64,000 nucleotides of DNA from Glandiceps talaboti (lineage: Eukaryota > Hemichordata > Enteropneusta > Spengelidae), in assembly GCF_964340395.1 (NCBI RefSeq), contig NC_135558.1, forward strand, positions 3,675,001 through 3,739,000, read 5' to 3'. This document shows, piece after piece, positions 46,894-60,579 of this stretch. Both the position numbers and the translations under genes were made by a program. The notes under the pieces were generated by a model. That model was not told the DNA's origin and searched no databases. It saw nothing but the letters and a program-made list of their open reading frames with translations. Numbering within the stretch: the stretch's first letter is position 1; each line of letters starts with the position of its first letter.

Positions 46894-48104
46894 GTAAGTT
46901 TTAATATTTCCTTGATGTGTGAGCAAAATTTCACTGTGAATAGTCTTTTCAACCATCGGGGCATGTTGACTGTTGTACAGTAGTATTGTTTAAACTCAAC
47001 AAAACCCGATATACCTGTATGTAATCAAACCTTTCCTTTGTTTTGGCACAACAAAAGTTATCTCACTGAAAAATATGGTATTTCATATTATGTAAACATT
47101 TGATTTGACATTTTTTTGTCAGTCATGTCCATAAATATTCTCCCATATTGTGTGTTCACTGTGGTAACATTCAATTTCCTTTCAATAACTATCGTGTCAG
47201 TGCTGAAGTTTCTGTGTGAATTGATGAAAAAACTGCAAGTTGTAAACAACCCTGGTTTTCAGATTTTCAAATCAGAAAATGTGAGAAATTATTTTTTTTT
47301 TTTTTTTAAAGAAAAGAGAATTGGAAATAGAATGGTTTGCATATTTTCATACTTTGTTGTTGAGTGAATGAACATTGATAGGTGACACAAAAGTACTTTA
47401 ATCTTGGAAATCTTAAAGCAAAAAGAAAACTGAATATAAATTTGCCTAATTGCGGTGCCTTTAAATATGTTAAGTGGTACTAAAGCATATAGTGCCACGT
47501 GTGATTCCCACTCAGTGAGGTGTTCACTACAAGCTAGGTTTTGTGTGCTAGTTATTAGAATAGTATATTGCTATATAACAATCCATAGCATGTTTCATTT
47601 GTAGAAATGCATGCTAATTCACAATAAGTTTCCTGAAATGCCCGTAGGGTCTTTTTGGTTTGAAGTAAAGTGTATGGTGCAGGTCGTTCTCAATTCAACA
47701 ATTGTAAATATCACAGCCACATATGGCATCTAAACTGTAGAGTTGAGGTAAGGTGTAGGGTACAGAGATCTCACTGTCATAGCCATATAAGGCCTCCAAG
47801 CCTGATTGATTCTATGATGTATGACAATATGGCTACTGAAAAGGAACTGTACGATGTCTTTGTGTGCACCAGAAGGTACTATAGTGTCAAAATCTCACAG
47901 AATGTTGTTCATGATGATTTGGAATATTATTAAATTGTAGCATTCATCCATGTAAGTATAAAAGTGTATTTGAAATTGTCCAATCACCATTTATCTGTAA
48001 TTGAAACTGTCCAATCACCAGTTATTACTGTATTTGAAAAATAAAATATTTCACAAACTAGAAATCACTTGTTCTGCCAGAATTTTCCTGCTTACTGTAC
48101 CCTT
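46894..48104. other. No gene recognised
   Basis: AT-rich, with a poly-T tract near 47292-47307. A diverged two-copy stretch at about 47690-47800 (ATATCACAGCCACATATGGC against CTCACTGTCATAGCCATATA) is the only internal repetition noticed. Confidence 0.3.
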
Positions 48105-48620
48105 GACATCCTGAGACTGGACTTGGAGATCTGATAGTATTATCTGCTGTCATTGGATTTTGGACAAAGAGACTGGACTTGTAGGTCTTGTAGTGGTGTC
48201 TGGTATTGTAATGCTGATAAGAAGACTGGACTTGGAGATCTGGTTGTTATCAGTCATTGTAATGCTGAGAATAGAGGGATCTAATTCTAATACCTACATT
48301 GTACATAGTGACAAAACCGTGAATAACACTGACTTCAATATTTGTGATGTTGTACCTAGTTTGTTTTGGAACCCAAATAAATGAAGAGAGCAAGTAACAT
48401 TAGGGTTTATGTTAGATTACTCACAACTGTAGAACACTAACTTCAATATTTGAGATGTACCATAGTCTATTTTGTAACCCAAACAAGATAAAGGAAGCAA
48501 GTAAGATTTCATTAGGGTGATAGATGACATCATTGTCAAATTAAACAATACTGGGTTCAAAATGTTGAGTACTCTAGTCTCGTTTATAATAACCTAACAA
48601 ACTAAAAGAGACAGGTAACA
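48105..48620. repeat. Two degenerate tandem repeats
   Basis: About three copies of a 60-70 bp unit with AGACTGGACTTGGAGATCTG at 48112-48260. They are followed by three diverged copies of a unit near 120 bp marked by AACACTGACTTCAATATTTG, then TTTGTAACCCAAACAA-like and AGCAAGTAACATTAGGG-like parts. Confidence 0.6.
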
Positions 48621-50282
48621 AATGTTAAAGTACACCCTATGTTGATACGACAGTTGTTATTTGGTGTTATCAAATACAAACTTGTTCTCACAGCATAAAG
48701 CTGAACATACATTACAATGTAGTATTCTTCAGATATGGCCACTGTCATATTTTATTTTTCAATGAAATGACTATTTTAGGTATGCCACAGAGTGAGGGTT
48801 AAAACAAGTCAAGGCTAAGAAACTACGAAGATTGCAGTTTTGAGTCATGGATTTTTTTTTTTATGGTAATGACAGATTTCAGATGGAAGAACTTGAATAA
48901 ATTTCAGTATTTTACTGATGTCTAAACCTTGACAGGTATTCAGTAACAGGAAAAAGTTTGTAAAACTATTAGTTTCCCAAATGTGCACCGAAACTTATGA
49001 ATGAGATATCCTATGGATTTCACCCACAAAATGCTGACTTTTATAAATATTTGGTCAATAGCAATAACACACAAAGAATTCCTTCTTTAAAAAAAAGAAG
49101 TTCAACCACCCAGTGTAATGTGCACAAATTTACACAAAATCGTACGATCAAAAAATGTTTTTTTTGTGAATCATTACCACATATAGTAAGGAATAGGGGA
49201 ACATTTTAAATTTTTTTGTGGAATTCTGTGTTTCAGTTGTGTCCAATTAGTTGAAAGGGGTACCCTGCTACAAGCACAGAAGCAAGGAATGGTAAAAGTA
49301 ATCAGGAGTAGCTAAGATGAAATTTCACCATATACATTATGTTTCTTGGAGATCAGAATAAACCCAATAAAGCCATCAGGAGAACACTTGACTTCCAATT
49401 ATATAAACAACATTATAAAACATAATACTGAAGTGCTATCAAAATATGTGAATTCTGACTCAAGATAAATCCACTTCACTGATACCGGCATTCCAAGTGA
49501 CAAACTGGACAGAAGACAACACAAACCAGGCAAAGATCTATGACGCATAGTCGCCGTGTGTCTGTTGCCATGGCAACACCTCTGATATCCTGCATGGCTA
49601 TAGTTGTAGGTATATATTGATGTTGTAATGAGTGACAAGGCGTTGACATGCTTATATCATGATTGACCTTTATTGACCTGTGTCGTGAGAACAGAACACA
49701 TCATTTCCAACTGATCTGAGAATTTACATGAATGCCTTGATCAAGGAAAGTTGTGAAATGTATTTTGATATCAACTTAGTTAGGAGAATTTGCATAGAAT
49801 TGTTTGATCATGTAAAGTATACATCGGATTAGGATATTAAAATTTAGGACTCGAAAACATATGGTACGTGTATGTCCATAGGAGCTATATAAAAAGTGGT
49901 TGATTCTAACTTATCATGATAAGGCACTGGTAGTAATGATATAAAAAAATGTAAGATTGCATCACAGTCCTTTAGTGGCTTGATTTGGGTTGAGTAGAAA
50001 TGAGGTGTTCCTCCCAACTGTTACAAGTGCAAATTATAGTGACAAGTTTACAGACACCAATGTGTCCTCTTGTCATAGCCACATTTTGTTGTTGCGAGTC
50101 AAAATTACAAAACTAGCATTTTTTGTGAGTCACCACCACATTGTAAGAGATAGAGAACACCAAATTTTGGAGCATCACTAGAAATTGTGTGTGTCAGTGG
50201 CACGTCAAATTGGCCTAGAGGGCACACTGACAAATACCCTTACATACAATGTATTGGCACTTGTACTCACTCACGCATGCAT
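48621..50282. other. No gene recognised; contains a dispersed repeat
   Basis: Short ORFs only. The stretch at about 50080-50180 (CATTTTGTTGTTGCGAGTCA to CACCAAATTTTGGAGCATCA) resembles 34500-34600 and, more weakly, 49150-49210. Confidence 0.35.
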
Positions 50283-50414
50283 GCGCACACGTGCGCGCAC
50301 GCACACACACACACACACACACATACACAAACACACTCACACACACACTCACACACACATACACAAACACACACACACACACACTCACACACACACACAC
50401 ACACACACACATAC
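50283..50414. repeat. (CA)n compound microsatellite
   Basis: About 130 bp of CA with CT and AT interruptions, giving all-frame ORFs rich in HTHT that are artefacts. Confidence 0.95.
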
Positions 50415-50639
50415 GTGTGTTTTATTACAAATGAGGCCTTCAGTACGGGTGTGTGTTATGAGACCCCTAGTTTGTTGTGATGCTAAATCCATGAACATGA
50501 TATCGTATATTCTTCCCCTAGCAGACTATACAAAAATCATCGCAGTTTAAAGAAACAACCATTATTGAGCTTTCTGTAGGCATGTGAACTTGTGAAGCCT
50601 TCCCAGGCTGACGTGGTTTATGGAGCCATTGGGTGTGAA

Positions 50640-50770
50640 GCATTTACTGGGCATAAGCTTAAAAGTAGGACCTTGGACCGAGTGTGTACTTTTAAGTGGG
50701 AAGTAGGGCCATTTACATACTCATGGAAGTAAAGTATAAAATAGGACCTTTATGCATTTTTAAAAGGTAA
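50640..50770. repeat. Isolated relative of the satellite sub-repeat
   Basis: AAGTAGGGCCATTTACATAC then TCATGGAAGTAAAGTATAAA and AGGACCTTTATGCA parallel the roughly 70-bp sub-units inside the satellite at 51.9-52.3 kb, about 1 kb before the array starts. Confidence 0.6.
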
Positions 50771-51209
50771 ATTAAGTATCCCTGTATTTTCCGTTGTATC
50801 TTTACACAACAGCAACTGCAAAATTGTCAGAAAACTGACAACCTACTGTAATAATCTGGTATTTCACATAATTTCATATGCTTTCTTCCTTTTTAGAATG
50901 CAGAGTAGACAGAGGAAAAGATACCAAAAACTCTTGAAAACTTCAAAACCAGTTTAAAGTTTACTAGGTTGTTAGCATGTTATTAGTAGACTTCTTGAAA
51001 CACGATTGTAGTCATATTCTGGTGTGTAAAATCAGACTTTTACCTTTATTTGACAATGATTTTATTGGCCAATAAAGACAAGGTAAAACAATATGGCAAA
51101 TTTGAACACCCCTTGTTGTAACTGGTCTTCACAAAGGGACAATGTGATTACAAATAGGTTTTTGTATAGTGCTCTGAATTCTGAAGTCATGGGCTGATAT
51201 GACACCAGA

Positions 51210-51541
51210 CACAGATATTACACCAGACACAGAAAAATACACTGATCATATATTTTTAATTGAAACATCAAAACCAACAGTTAGAACTTTGCTATGTTGT
51301 GGACCAACATTATTTTGTTTTGGAATAAAGACTTCTACTTAAAAGGGTTTCTTAGATGATCTGGCAAGTAAATTGTGTGCATGAAGTGAAACAAATTTTG
51401 AACATGATGTTTACATAAAGTATACCCAATCCTTGTTCAGTTTATTTATTTTTCAAAAAATGTGAAAAACTGACTTCAAATGGACAATAAGAAATACAGT
51501 TCCAGCATGGTACTCAGTGAAGGTTGAACTTTTTAAATAAA
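51210..51541. repeat. Extra copy of the long-form block of the satellite
   Basis: Matches 52441-52797 closely (CAAAACCAACAGTTAGAACT and TACTTAAAAGGGTTTCTTAG in both). The later 1.08-kb units lack this block. Confidence 0.85.
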
Positions 51542-54500
51542 ATGAATAACATAAAAAATTCTGCTTACAAAGGTCACACTCTTTCCTGTACATTACAGAT
51601 TTGTCCAGTTAGTGACTAGCTACTACCTGCATTGACGCATTTTTCCAGGAAGAGGAACATGAATCAAAATTATTCCATTGTTGTTATACTTAGGAAAGTG
51701 AGTTTAAAGTATTGTGCTTTTGAGATAAGACTGAGATAGGTTAGCAAACAAGTAGCCTAGAATCCATTCAAGTTCCTTATACTATGGTCACCACAAAGAC
51801 ACCAAAGCTCAGGCCACAGATGAGAGATTCAATTTCTGCTGTATTTTAAATAGAAGACACAAATAAGTCAAATCATGTACACAATACAAGCTACAAAGTA
51901 ATACTTTGGTGTGTGTATTTTCAACAGAAAAGCAGGACCATTTACACACCCTTGGTATCATGGTACAATGGAAGGCCCTGGAGTGTGATAATTTAAGTGA
52001 CAAATAAGGCCATCTACACACTCTTAGTAATATGGCAACATGACAGACCTTTGACTGTCCATTTATACATTGAAAGTTGGCCATTTATACAATCATAGTA
52101 ATAATATGGCACAATGAAAGGAGTTTGTAGTGTGTACTTATGAGGAAAGTTGAACATTTACACATTCATAGTATTTTGGTAAAATGTATTTTTTAAAGTT
52201 TAACATGGGGTCATTTAAACACTCATGGGAGTTTGGTAGAGAGGGAGACATTATTGTGTTCTGAAGTGGAAAACTAAGAAGTCCCAGAATGTAAACAGAC
52301 AAGAGGTTAACTACAAGCTATGCAGCTTTGAACAGCAACCAATACACAATTGTAAGATGACTGATGACTCAATATATTGTTCTCACATTTGACAGCACTT
52401 CATATATGTGGTCTTGCTAGATATTAGACTTTAGGGGGATATTACAACAGACACAGAAACAATATACTGAACATATACTTTTATTTGAAACATCAAAACC
52501 AAAAGTTAGAACTTTGCTATGTTGTGGACCAACATTATTTGGTTTTGGAATAAAGACTTCTACTTAAAAGGGTTTCTTAGATGATCTGGCAAGTAAAACT
52601 TGCACATGAAGAGAAAAAATGAAGTAAGAAAAGTTTCAACTTAAACTTTGAACATGATGTTTACATAAAGTATACCCAAGCCTTGTTCAGTTTATTTATA
52701 TTTCAAAAAATGTGAAAAACTGACTTCAAATGAACAATAACAAATACAGTTCCACCATGGTACTCAGTGAAGGTTGAACTTTTTAAATAAAATGGTGTGA
52801 TAGGTGAACAAAAAGTGAGTAGGTGGCCCAGAATGCCAGGTCCACTTATATTATCACTCCACATACTCCAAAGCTTCAGGGTTAGTCAGAGATTTCAATT
52901 ATTGTTCAGGTACTGAGTATTTTTGTTTGGGCAATGGAGAAAATGAATTAAATGGTACATTTCCAAGGAAAGCCATGCATTATTTTCAGAATGTGGTCGA
53001 TCGATACACTAGCCCATGGTCACAGCTAAATTTATGTATGACAATGCATTGAGCCCAGGTGACGGTGTAGTGACCATAGTTGGCAGAACTCACATGGAGT
53101 CTAAAGTAGGTTACATGATGCATTTGTATAAATAAATCTGCCCCCCTCCCCCCCCCCCCCCCATCTGCCAAAAATTATTGTGCCTTATGTGACTAACAAA
53201 TTTACTTTGTAAAAAACTTAATAACAAAAAAATTCTGCTTACAAAGGTCAAACTCTTTCCTGTACAACAGAGATTTGTCCAGTTAGTGACTAGCTACTAC
53301 CTGCATTAAAACATTTTTCCAGGAAGAGGAACATGAATCAAAATTATTCCATTGTTGTTATATTTAGGAAAGTGAGTTTAAAGTATTGTGCTTATGAAAT
53401 AAGACTGTGATAGGTTAGCAAACAAGTTAGTATGTAGCCTAGTATCCATTCAAGTTCCTTATACTATGGTCACCACAAAGTCACCAAAGCTCAGGCCACA
53501 GATGAGAGATTCGATTTCTGCTGTAATTTTAAATAGAAGACACAAGTCAAATTGTGTACACATTACAAGCTACAAAGTAATACTTTGGTGTGTGTATTTT
53601 CAACAGAATAGCAGGACCATTTACACACCCTTGGTACCATGGTACAATGGAAGGCCCTGGAGTGTGATAATTTAAGTGACAAATAAGGCCATCTACACAC
53701 TCTTAGTAATATGACAACATGACAGACCTTTGACTGTCCATTTATACATTGAAAGTTGGCCATTTATACAATCATAGTAATAATATGGCACAATGAAAGG
53801 AGTTTGTAGTGTGTACTTATGAGGAAAGTTGAACATTAACACATTCATAGTATTTTGGTAAAATGTATTTTTTAAAGTTTAACATGGGGTCATTTAAACA
53901 CTTATGGTAATTTGGTAGAGAGGGAGACATTATTGTGTTCTGAAGTGGAAAATTAGGAAGTCCCAGAATGTAAACAGACAAGAGGTCAACTACAGGCTAT
54001 GCAGCTTTGAACAGCAACCAAAAAAATGAATTAAATGGTACATTTCCAAGGAAAGCCATGCATTATTTTCAGAATGTGGTCGATCGATACACTAGCCCAT
54101 GGTCACAGCTAAATTTATGTATGACCATGCATTGAGCCCAGGTGACGGTGTAGTGACCATAGTTGGCAGAACTCACATGGAGTCTAAAGTAGGTTACATG
54201 ATGCATTTGTATAAATAACTCTGCCCCCCTCCCCCCCCCCATCTGCCAAAAATTGTTGTGCCTTATGTGACTAACAAATTTACTTTGAAAAAAACTTAAT
54301 AACAAAAAAATTCTGCTTACAAAGGTCAAACTCTTTCCTGTACAACAGAGATTTGTCCAGTTAGTGACTAGCTACTACCTGCATTAAAACATTTTTCCAG
54401 GAAGAGGAACATGAATCAAAATTATTCCATTGTTGTTATATTTAGGAAAGTGAGTTTAAAGTATTGTGCTTATGAAATAAGACTGTGATAGGTTAGCAAA

Positions 54501-57500
54501 CAAGTTAGTATGTAGCCTAGTATCCATTCAAGTTCCTTATACTATGGTCACCACAAAGTCACCAAAGCTCAGGCCACAGATGACAGATTCAATTTCTGCT
54601 GTAATTTTAAATAGAAGACACAAGTCAAATTGAGTACACATTACAAGCTACAAAGTAATACTTTGGTGTGTGTATTTTCAACAGAAAAGCAGGACCATTT
54701 ACACACCCTTGGTACCATGGTACAATGGAAGGCCCTGGAGTGTGATAATTTAAGTGACAAATAAGGCCATCTACACACTCTTAGTAATATGGCAACATGA
54801 CAGACCTTTGACTGTTATACATTGAAAGTTGGCCATTTATACAATCATAGTAATAATATGGCACAATGAAAGGAGTTTGTAGTATGTACTTATGAGGAAA
54901 GTTGAACATTTACACATTCATAGTATTTTGGTAAAATGTATTTTTTAAAGTTTAACATGGGGTCATTTAAGCACTTATGGTAATTTGGTAGAGAGGGAGA
55001 CATTATTGTGTTCTGAAGTGGAAAATTAGGAAGTCCCAGAATGTAAACAGACAAGAGGTCAACTACAGGCTATGCAGCTTTGAACAGCAACCAAAAAAAT
55101 GAATTAAATGGTACATTTCCAAGGAAAGCCATGCATTATTTTCAGAATGTGGTCGATCGATACACTAGCCCATGGTCACAGCTAAATTTATGTATGACCA
55201 TGCATTGAGCCCAGGTGACGGTGTAGTGACCATAGTTGGCAGAACTCACATGGAGTCTAAAGTAGGTTACATGATGCATTTGTATAAATAACTGCCCCCC
55301 TCCCCCCATCTGCCAAAAATTATTGTGCCTTATGTGACTAACAAATTTACTTTGAAAAAAACTTAATAACAAAAAAATTCTGCTTACAAAGGTCAAACTC
55401 TTTCCTGTACAACAGAGATTTGTCCAGTTAGTGACTAGCTACTACCTGCATTAAAACATTTTTCCAGGAAGAGGAACATGAATCAAAATTATTCCATTGT
55501 TGTTATATTTAGGAAAGTGAGTTTAAAGTATTGTGCTTATGAAATAAGACTGTGATAGGTTAGCAAACAAGTTAGTATGTAGCCTAGTATCCATTCAAGT
55601 TCCTTATACTATGGTCACCACAAAGTCACCAAAGCTCAGGCCACAGATGAGAGATTCAATTTCTGCTGTAATTTTAAATAGAAGACACAAGTCAAATTGT
55701 GTACACATTACAAGCTACAAAGTAATACTTTGGTGTGTGTATTTTCAACAGAAAAGCAGGACCATTTACACACCCTTGGTACCATGGTACAATGGAAGGC
55801 CCTGGAGTGTGATAATTTAAGTGACAAATAAGGCCATCTACACACTCTTAGTAATATGGCAACATGACAGACCTTTGACTGTCCATTTATACATTGAAAG
55901 TTGGCCATTTATACAATCATAGTAATAATATGGCACAATGAAAGGAGTTTGTAGTGTGTACTTATGAGGAAAGTTGAACATTTACACATTCATAGTATTT
56001 TGGTAAAATGTATTTTTTAAAGTTTAACATGGGGTCATTTAAACACTCATGGGAGTTTGGTAGAGAGGGAGACATTATTGTGTTCTGAAGTGGAAAATTA
56101 GGAAGTCCCAGAATGTAAACAGACAAGAGGTCAACTACAGGCTATACAGCTTTGAACAGCAACCAAAAAAATGAATTAAATGGTACATTTCCAAGGAAAG
56201 CCATGCATTATTTTCAGAATGTGGTCGATCGATACACTAGCCCATGGTCACAGCTAAATTTATGTATGACAATGCATTGAGCCCAGGTGACGGTGTAGTG
56301 ACCATAGTTGGCAGAACTCACATGGAGTCTAAAGTAGGTTACATGATGCATTTGTATAAATAACTCTGCCCCCCTCCCCCCCCCCCATCTGCCAAAAATT
56401 ATTGTGCCTTATGTGACTAACAAATTTACTTTGAAAAAAACTTAATAACAAAAAAATTCTGCTTACAAAGGTCAAACTCTTTCCTGTACAACAGAGATTT
56501 GTCCAGTTAGTGACTAGCTACTACCTGCATTAAAACATTTTTCCAGGAAGAGGAACATGAATCAAAATTATTCCATTGTTGTTATATTTAGGAAAGTGAG
56601 TTTAAAGTATTGTGCTTATGAAATAAGACTGTGATAGGTTAGCAAACAAGTTAGTATATAGCCTAGTATCCATTCAAGTTCCTTATACTATGGTCACCAC
56701 AAAGTCACCAAAGCTCAGGCCACAGATGAGAGATTCAATTTCTGCTGTAATTTTAAATAGAAGACACAAATAAGTCAAATCATGTACACAATACAAGCTA
56801 CAAAGTAATACCCTGGTGTGTGTATTTTCAAAAGAAAAGCAGTGCCATTTACACACCCTTTGTACCATGGTACAATGGAAGGCCCTGGAGTGTGATAATT
56901 TAAGTGACAAATAAGGCCATCTACACACTCTTAGTAATATGGCAACATGACAGACCTTTGACTGTCCATTTATACATTGAAAGTTGGCCATTTATACAAT
57001 CATAGTAATAATATGGCACAATGAAAGGAGTTTGTAGTGTGTACTTATGAGGAAAGTTGAACATTTACACATTCATAGTATTTTGGTAAAATGTATTTTT
57101 TAAAGTTTAACATGGGGTCATTTAAACACTCATGGGAGTTTGGTAGAGAGGGAGACATTATTGTGTTCTGAAGTGGAAAATTAGGAAGTCCCAGAATGTA
57201 AACAGACAATAGGTCAACTACAGGCTATGCAGCTTTGAACAGCAACCAAAAAAATGAATTAAATGGTACATTTCCAAGGAAAGCCATGCATTATTTTCAG
57301 AATGTGGTCGATCGATACACTAGCCCATGGTCACAGCTAAATTTATGTATGACAATGCATTGAGCCCAGGTGACGGTGTAGTGACCATAGTTGGCAGAAC
57401 TCACATGGAGTCTAAAGTAGGTTACATGATGCATTTGTATTAAATAAACCTGCCCCCCTCCCCCCATCTGCCAAAAATTATTGTGCCTTATGTGACTAAC

Positions 57501-58040
57501 AAATTTACTTTGAAAAAAACTTAATAACAAAAAAATTCTGTTTACAAAGGTCAAACTCTTTCCTGTACAACAGAGATTTGTCCAGTTAGTGACTAGCTAC
57601 TACCTGCATTAAAACATTTTTCCAGGAAGAGGAACATGAATCAAAATTATTCCATTGTTGTTATATTTAGGAAAGTGAGTTTAAAGTATTGTGCTTATGA
57701 AATAAGACTGTGATAGGTTAGCAAACAAGTTAGTATGTAGCCTAGTATCCATTCAAGTTCCTTATACTATGGTCACCACAAAGTCACCAAAGCTCAGGCC
57801 ACAGATGAGAGATTCAATTTCTGCTGTAATTTTAAATAGAAGACACAAATAAGTCAAATCATGTACACAATACAAGCTACAAAGTAATACCCTGGTGTGT
57901 GTATTTTCAACAGAAAAGCAGGACCATTTACACACCCTTGGTACCATGGTACAATGGAAGGCCCTGGAGTGTGATAATTTAAGTGACAAATAAGGCCATC
58001 CACACACTCTTAGTAATATGGCAACATGACAGACCTTTGA
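51542..58040. repeat. Tandem satellite array of about 1.08-kb units
   Basis: Units begin near 51542, 53220, 54298, 55368, 56447 and 57524. The first is about 1.68 kb because it keeps a block of about 600 bp (roughly 52330-52930). The next four are about 1.07-1.08 kb, and the last is broken off near 58040. Landmarks repeat at the expected spacing: ACTATGGTCACCACAAAG at 51781, 53463, 54540, 55607, 56689 and 57766, and GTGGTCGATCGATACACTAG in each full unit. Inside each unit are about five or six diverged copies of a unit near 70 bp, built on GGACCATTTACACACCCTTG. A C-tract of variable length sits at the same place in every unit (for example 53142-53162). ORFs found in each unit are the same noncoding stretch repeated. 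Confidence 0.95.
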
Positions 58041-58850
58041 CTTCGACTTCACAATTATGAAAAAGAAAAACAACACTTTGAATAAGTAGGATCATTTACA
58101 AAGTAACACTGTAACATGGTAGAACGTGCGACTGAGGAGAGTGCACAAACTCTTTTTTACAAACATCAAAGCCAACAAAGTTACAAATATGCCATGCTAA
58201 GAACCCATGTTATTTTGATATTGGGTAAGAAAGTCATTTCTCAGAAAAACAATTTCCTTCAAACTGTCAAGTCAAACTTGCATATGAAGAGGAAAAACAT
58301 GAACTTGGAAAACTCAATGTCACAAAGCCTTCAACTTTGAATAAAATGTTTTGATGAACTATCCTAGTTGCTCTAGCTCATGTTAGCTGTCTTTCAAAAA
58401 CAGGCGCCAAAAATCAAAACCTTACAGCACACGTTAATATTGCTTTGTCAGCAAAAGGTTGAGATTTTGAAATCAGTTGGTGTGATAAGTGAGTAATTAC
58501 AAGAATATGTAGCCTAGAATCAAAGCCAGTTCCGATGGCATTTATTGCTAGTGTAACACAACACAAAGGCTTGATGGTCAGACATTTCAATTACATTGAA
58601 AATTGACTAATTGTGATTGGAAAATGCTCATATGAAAATTAAATTGTGTGGTAAATTTCCATGGCAATGCCATTGTTTTAAAATGTCAGTACTATACCAC
58701 ACCTGGTGGCATCTAGTTAACAAGAAACTTATATGCACACATGATTGTCGGCAACCACAGTTGGTGGAACTTAATACATAGTTACTTCACTAGGTCATAT
58801 TTTGCATTGAATCAGTCCTGCCCTATCAGACCAAAGGCTATCTTTAAAAA
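58041..58850. repeat. Diverged, older unit of the satellite
   Basis: Order of motifs follows the long-form unit. AACATCAAAGCCAACAAAGT corresponds to AACATCAAAACCAAAAGTTA, and CAAACTTGCATATGAAGAGG to AAAACTTGCACATGAAGAGA. TTGGTGTGATAAGTGAGTAA corresponds to the start of the 52796 block, and the later GGCAACCACAGTTGGTGGAA to the CATAGTTGGCAGAACTC region. Identity is far lower than between array units. Confidence 0.65.
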
Positions 58851-58852
58851 AA

Positions 58853-59275
58853 CAGCTTCTTAACAAACTTTGATTCCAAAGTTAACACCTATTTATGAAG
58901 TACAACAGTCAAACTCCTAACTCAGCAACTACCACTCTGAGAAAGGCCATAAAAACAGCTTCTTAACAAAACTCTGATTCCAAAGTTAACACCTATTTAT
59001 GAAGTACAACAGTCAAACTCCTAACTCAGCAACTACCACTCTGAGAAAGGCCATAAAAACAGCTTCTTAACAAAACTCTGATTCCAAAGTTAACACCTAT
59101 TTATGAGGTACAACAGAGAATTATCAAACTCCTAACTCACCAACTACCAGTCTGAGAGAAGCAACAAAAAAAAACCCAGCTTCTTAACAAACTCTGATTC
59201 CAAAGTTAACACCAATTTATGAAATACAGCAGAGAATTATCAAACTCCTAACTCACCAACTACCAGAGAAGCATC
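58853..59275. repeat. Tandem repeat of 103-117 bp, four copies
   Basis: Copies start near 58853, 58956, 59060 and 59177, each with CAGCTTCTTAACAAAACTCT, CCAAAGTTAACACCTATTTA and AACTCCTAACTCAGCAACTA. The unit is related to the first part of the 1.08-kb satellite unit (CTGCTTACAAAGGTCAAACT), so a sub-block was amplified separately. Confidence 0.88.
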
Positions 59276-59843
59276 AATTTTCATTAAATGAAAACAATAG
59301 TAATATTAATGCCAATTACACTGCAGAAATCATGCATACACTACACTGCAAGTCTTATAATTTACACATCTTTACCCTTCCATCACCACACTTGTGACCC
59401 ACATGATTACTACCACCTTTGTCTAGGGGTAGCATGAAACAAAGTATCACCTTTGACCTGCCACATCACCTAGGGAAGATTTGACTGGAGGCAAAAAAGG
59501 CCAAAGATGACATTCTGTCCATACTTACCACCTTTACACAACCTTTACACAATTATTACACAGGTGGAAAGATGAGTAAAATGACTTTCTGTATTTTGAT
59601 ATTTAGTTATAGGAATCAAGACCTAAAGACATCTCAACCCCAACAAAGTTTATGCAACCAAGATGATCGCTATTTTGAAGCAGGCAAAGACTTACAAGCA
59701 CTTTTCTGGATTTTATTATTTTCTTTGCCAATTTAACCTCTTTCTTTGCATGAGGTATCTACATGCTTTAATAGCATCAAAGTTTTGGAGTTAACAGCTC
59801 TCAAAATATGAATATTCTCCACACAAAATAGCTCATTATAGTG
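59276..59843. other. No gene recognised
   Basis: Ordinary AT-rich sequence. The short minus-strand ORF at 59733-59918 runs into the adjacent foldback and is not supported. Confidence 0.35.
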
Positions 59844-60035
59844 AACACATATTGCCTGGCCATGTGGGCTATAGCACTCGTTTATTACACCTGAGGGACT
59901 GTGAGTTACCAGAATCACATGCTATTTCCCCGAGGCCGAAGCCAAGGGAAATAACATGTAATTCTGGTAACTCACAGTCACGAAGGGGTAATAAACAGGT
60001 GCTATAGCCCAAATATAGGCCAGGCAATATGTGTT
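59844..60035. repeat. 192-bp foldback, possible MITE
   Basis: Termini AACACATATTGCCTGGCC and GGCCAGGCAATATGTGTT are reverse complements. The arms continue inward through TGGGCTATAGCAC, TTATTAC and ACTGTGAGTTACCAGAAT with small indels and meet near 59930. A likely target duplication was not identified. Confidence 0.88.
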
Positions 60036-60579
60036 TTATAATATACCTCATGAAAATCTTGCCCTCTTTTCTTGAGGTTGGCAGACGACATCGTTCGAAG
60101 CTGCCATTTTGACCTGCTGTGAATGTGCGGTGGTCACATGACCATGTAATAGTTGATGGAACTATTTCCCTAGGGAAATAGTCATTCTATTTTCCTATCA
60201 TGTGACTGATTCTAGCGAATCATGGCACAGCATTATCACTAGGTATATTATAACTTAAATTATATCAGACAATGATGCTACTGAATGCACTCTACATAAG
60301 AATACTTAATTTCCACACATTGTGCACTATAGTATGATGTAGGGCATGAAAAGCACAAACAAAATGGCCACCGAGCAGCCATATTAGAACATGTGTCACA
60401 AAAGAAATAAACAAGCATGTATGTTATACTCGTGCCAAGTTTGCCAGAAATAAACTCAGTCTTGTCAAAAAAATATGACTTCAGATGCTCACATGCAGGA
60501 ACAGATGGACAGAACCCAATATATGTGTCATTTACATTATCCAAGACTTCCTCCAGCAGGGATTGAACTTTTCAATCTC

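Noticed and set aside
53466-57554. Repeated ORFs of 66-104 residues on the minus strand, nearly identical in several satellite units
   Set aside because: They recur because the unit recurs. Lengths change with indels between units, and C-tract variation shifts the frame, so there is no sign of protein-level constraint.
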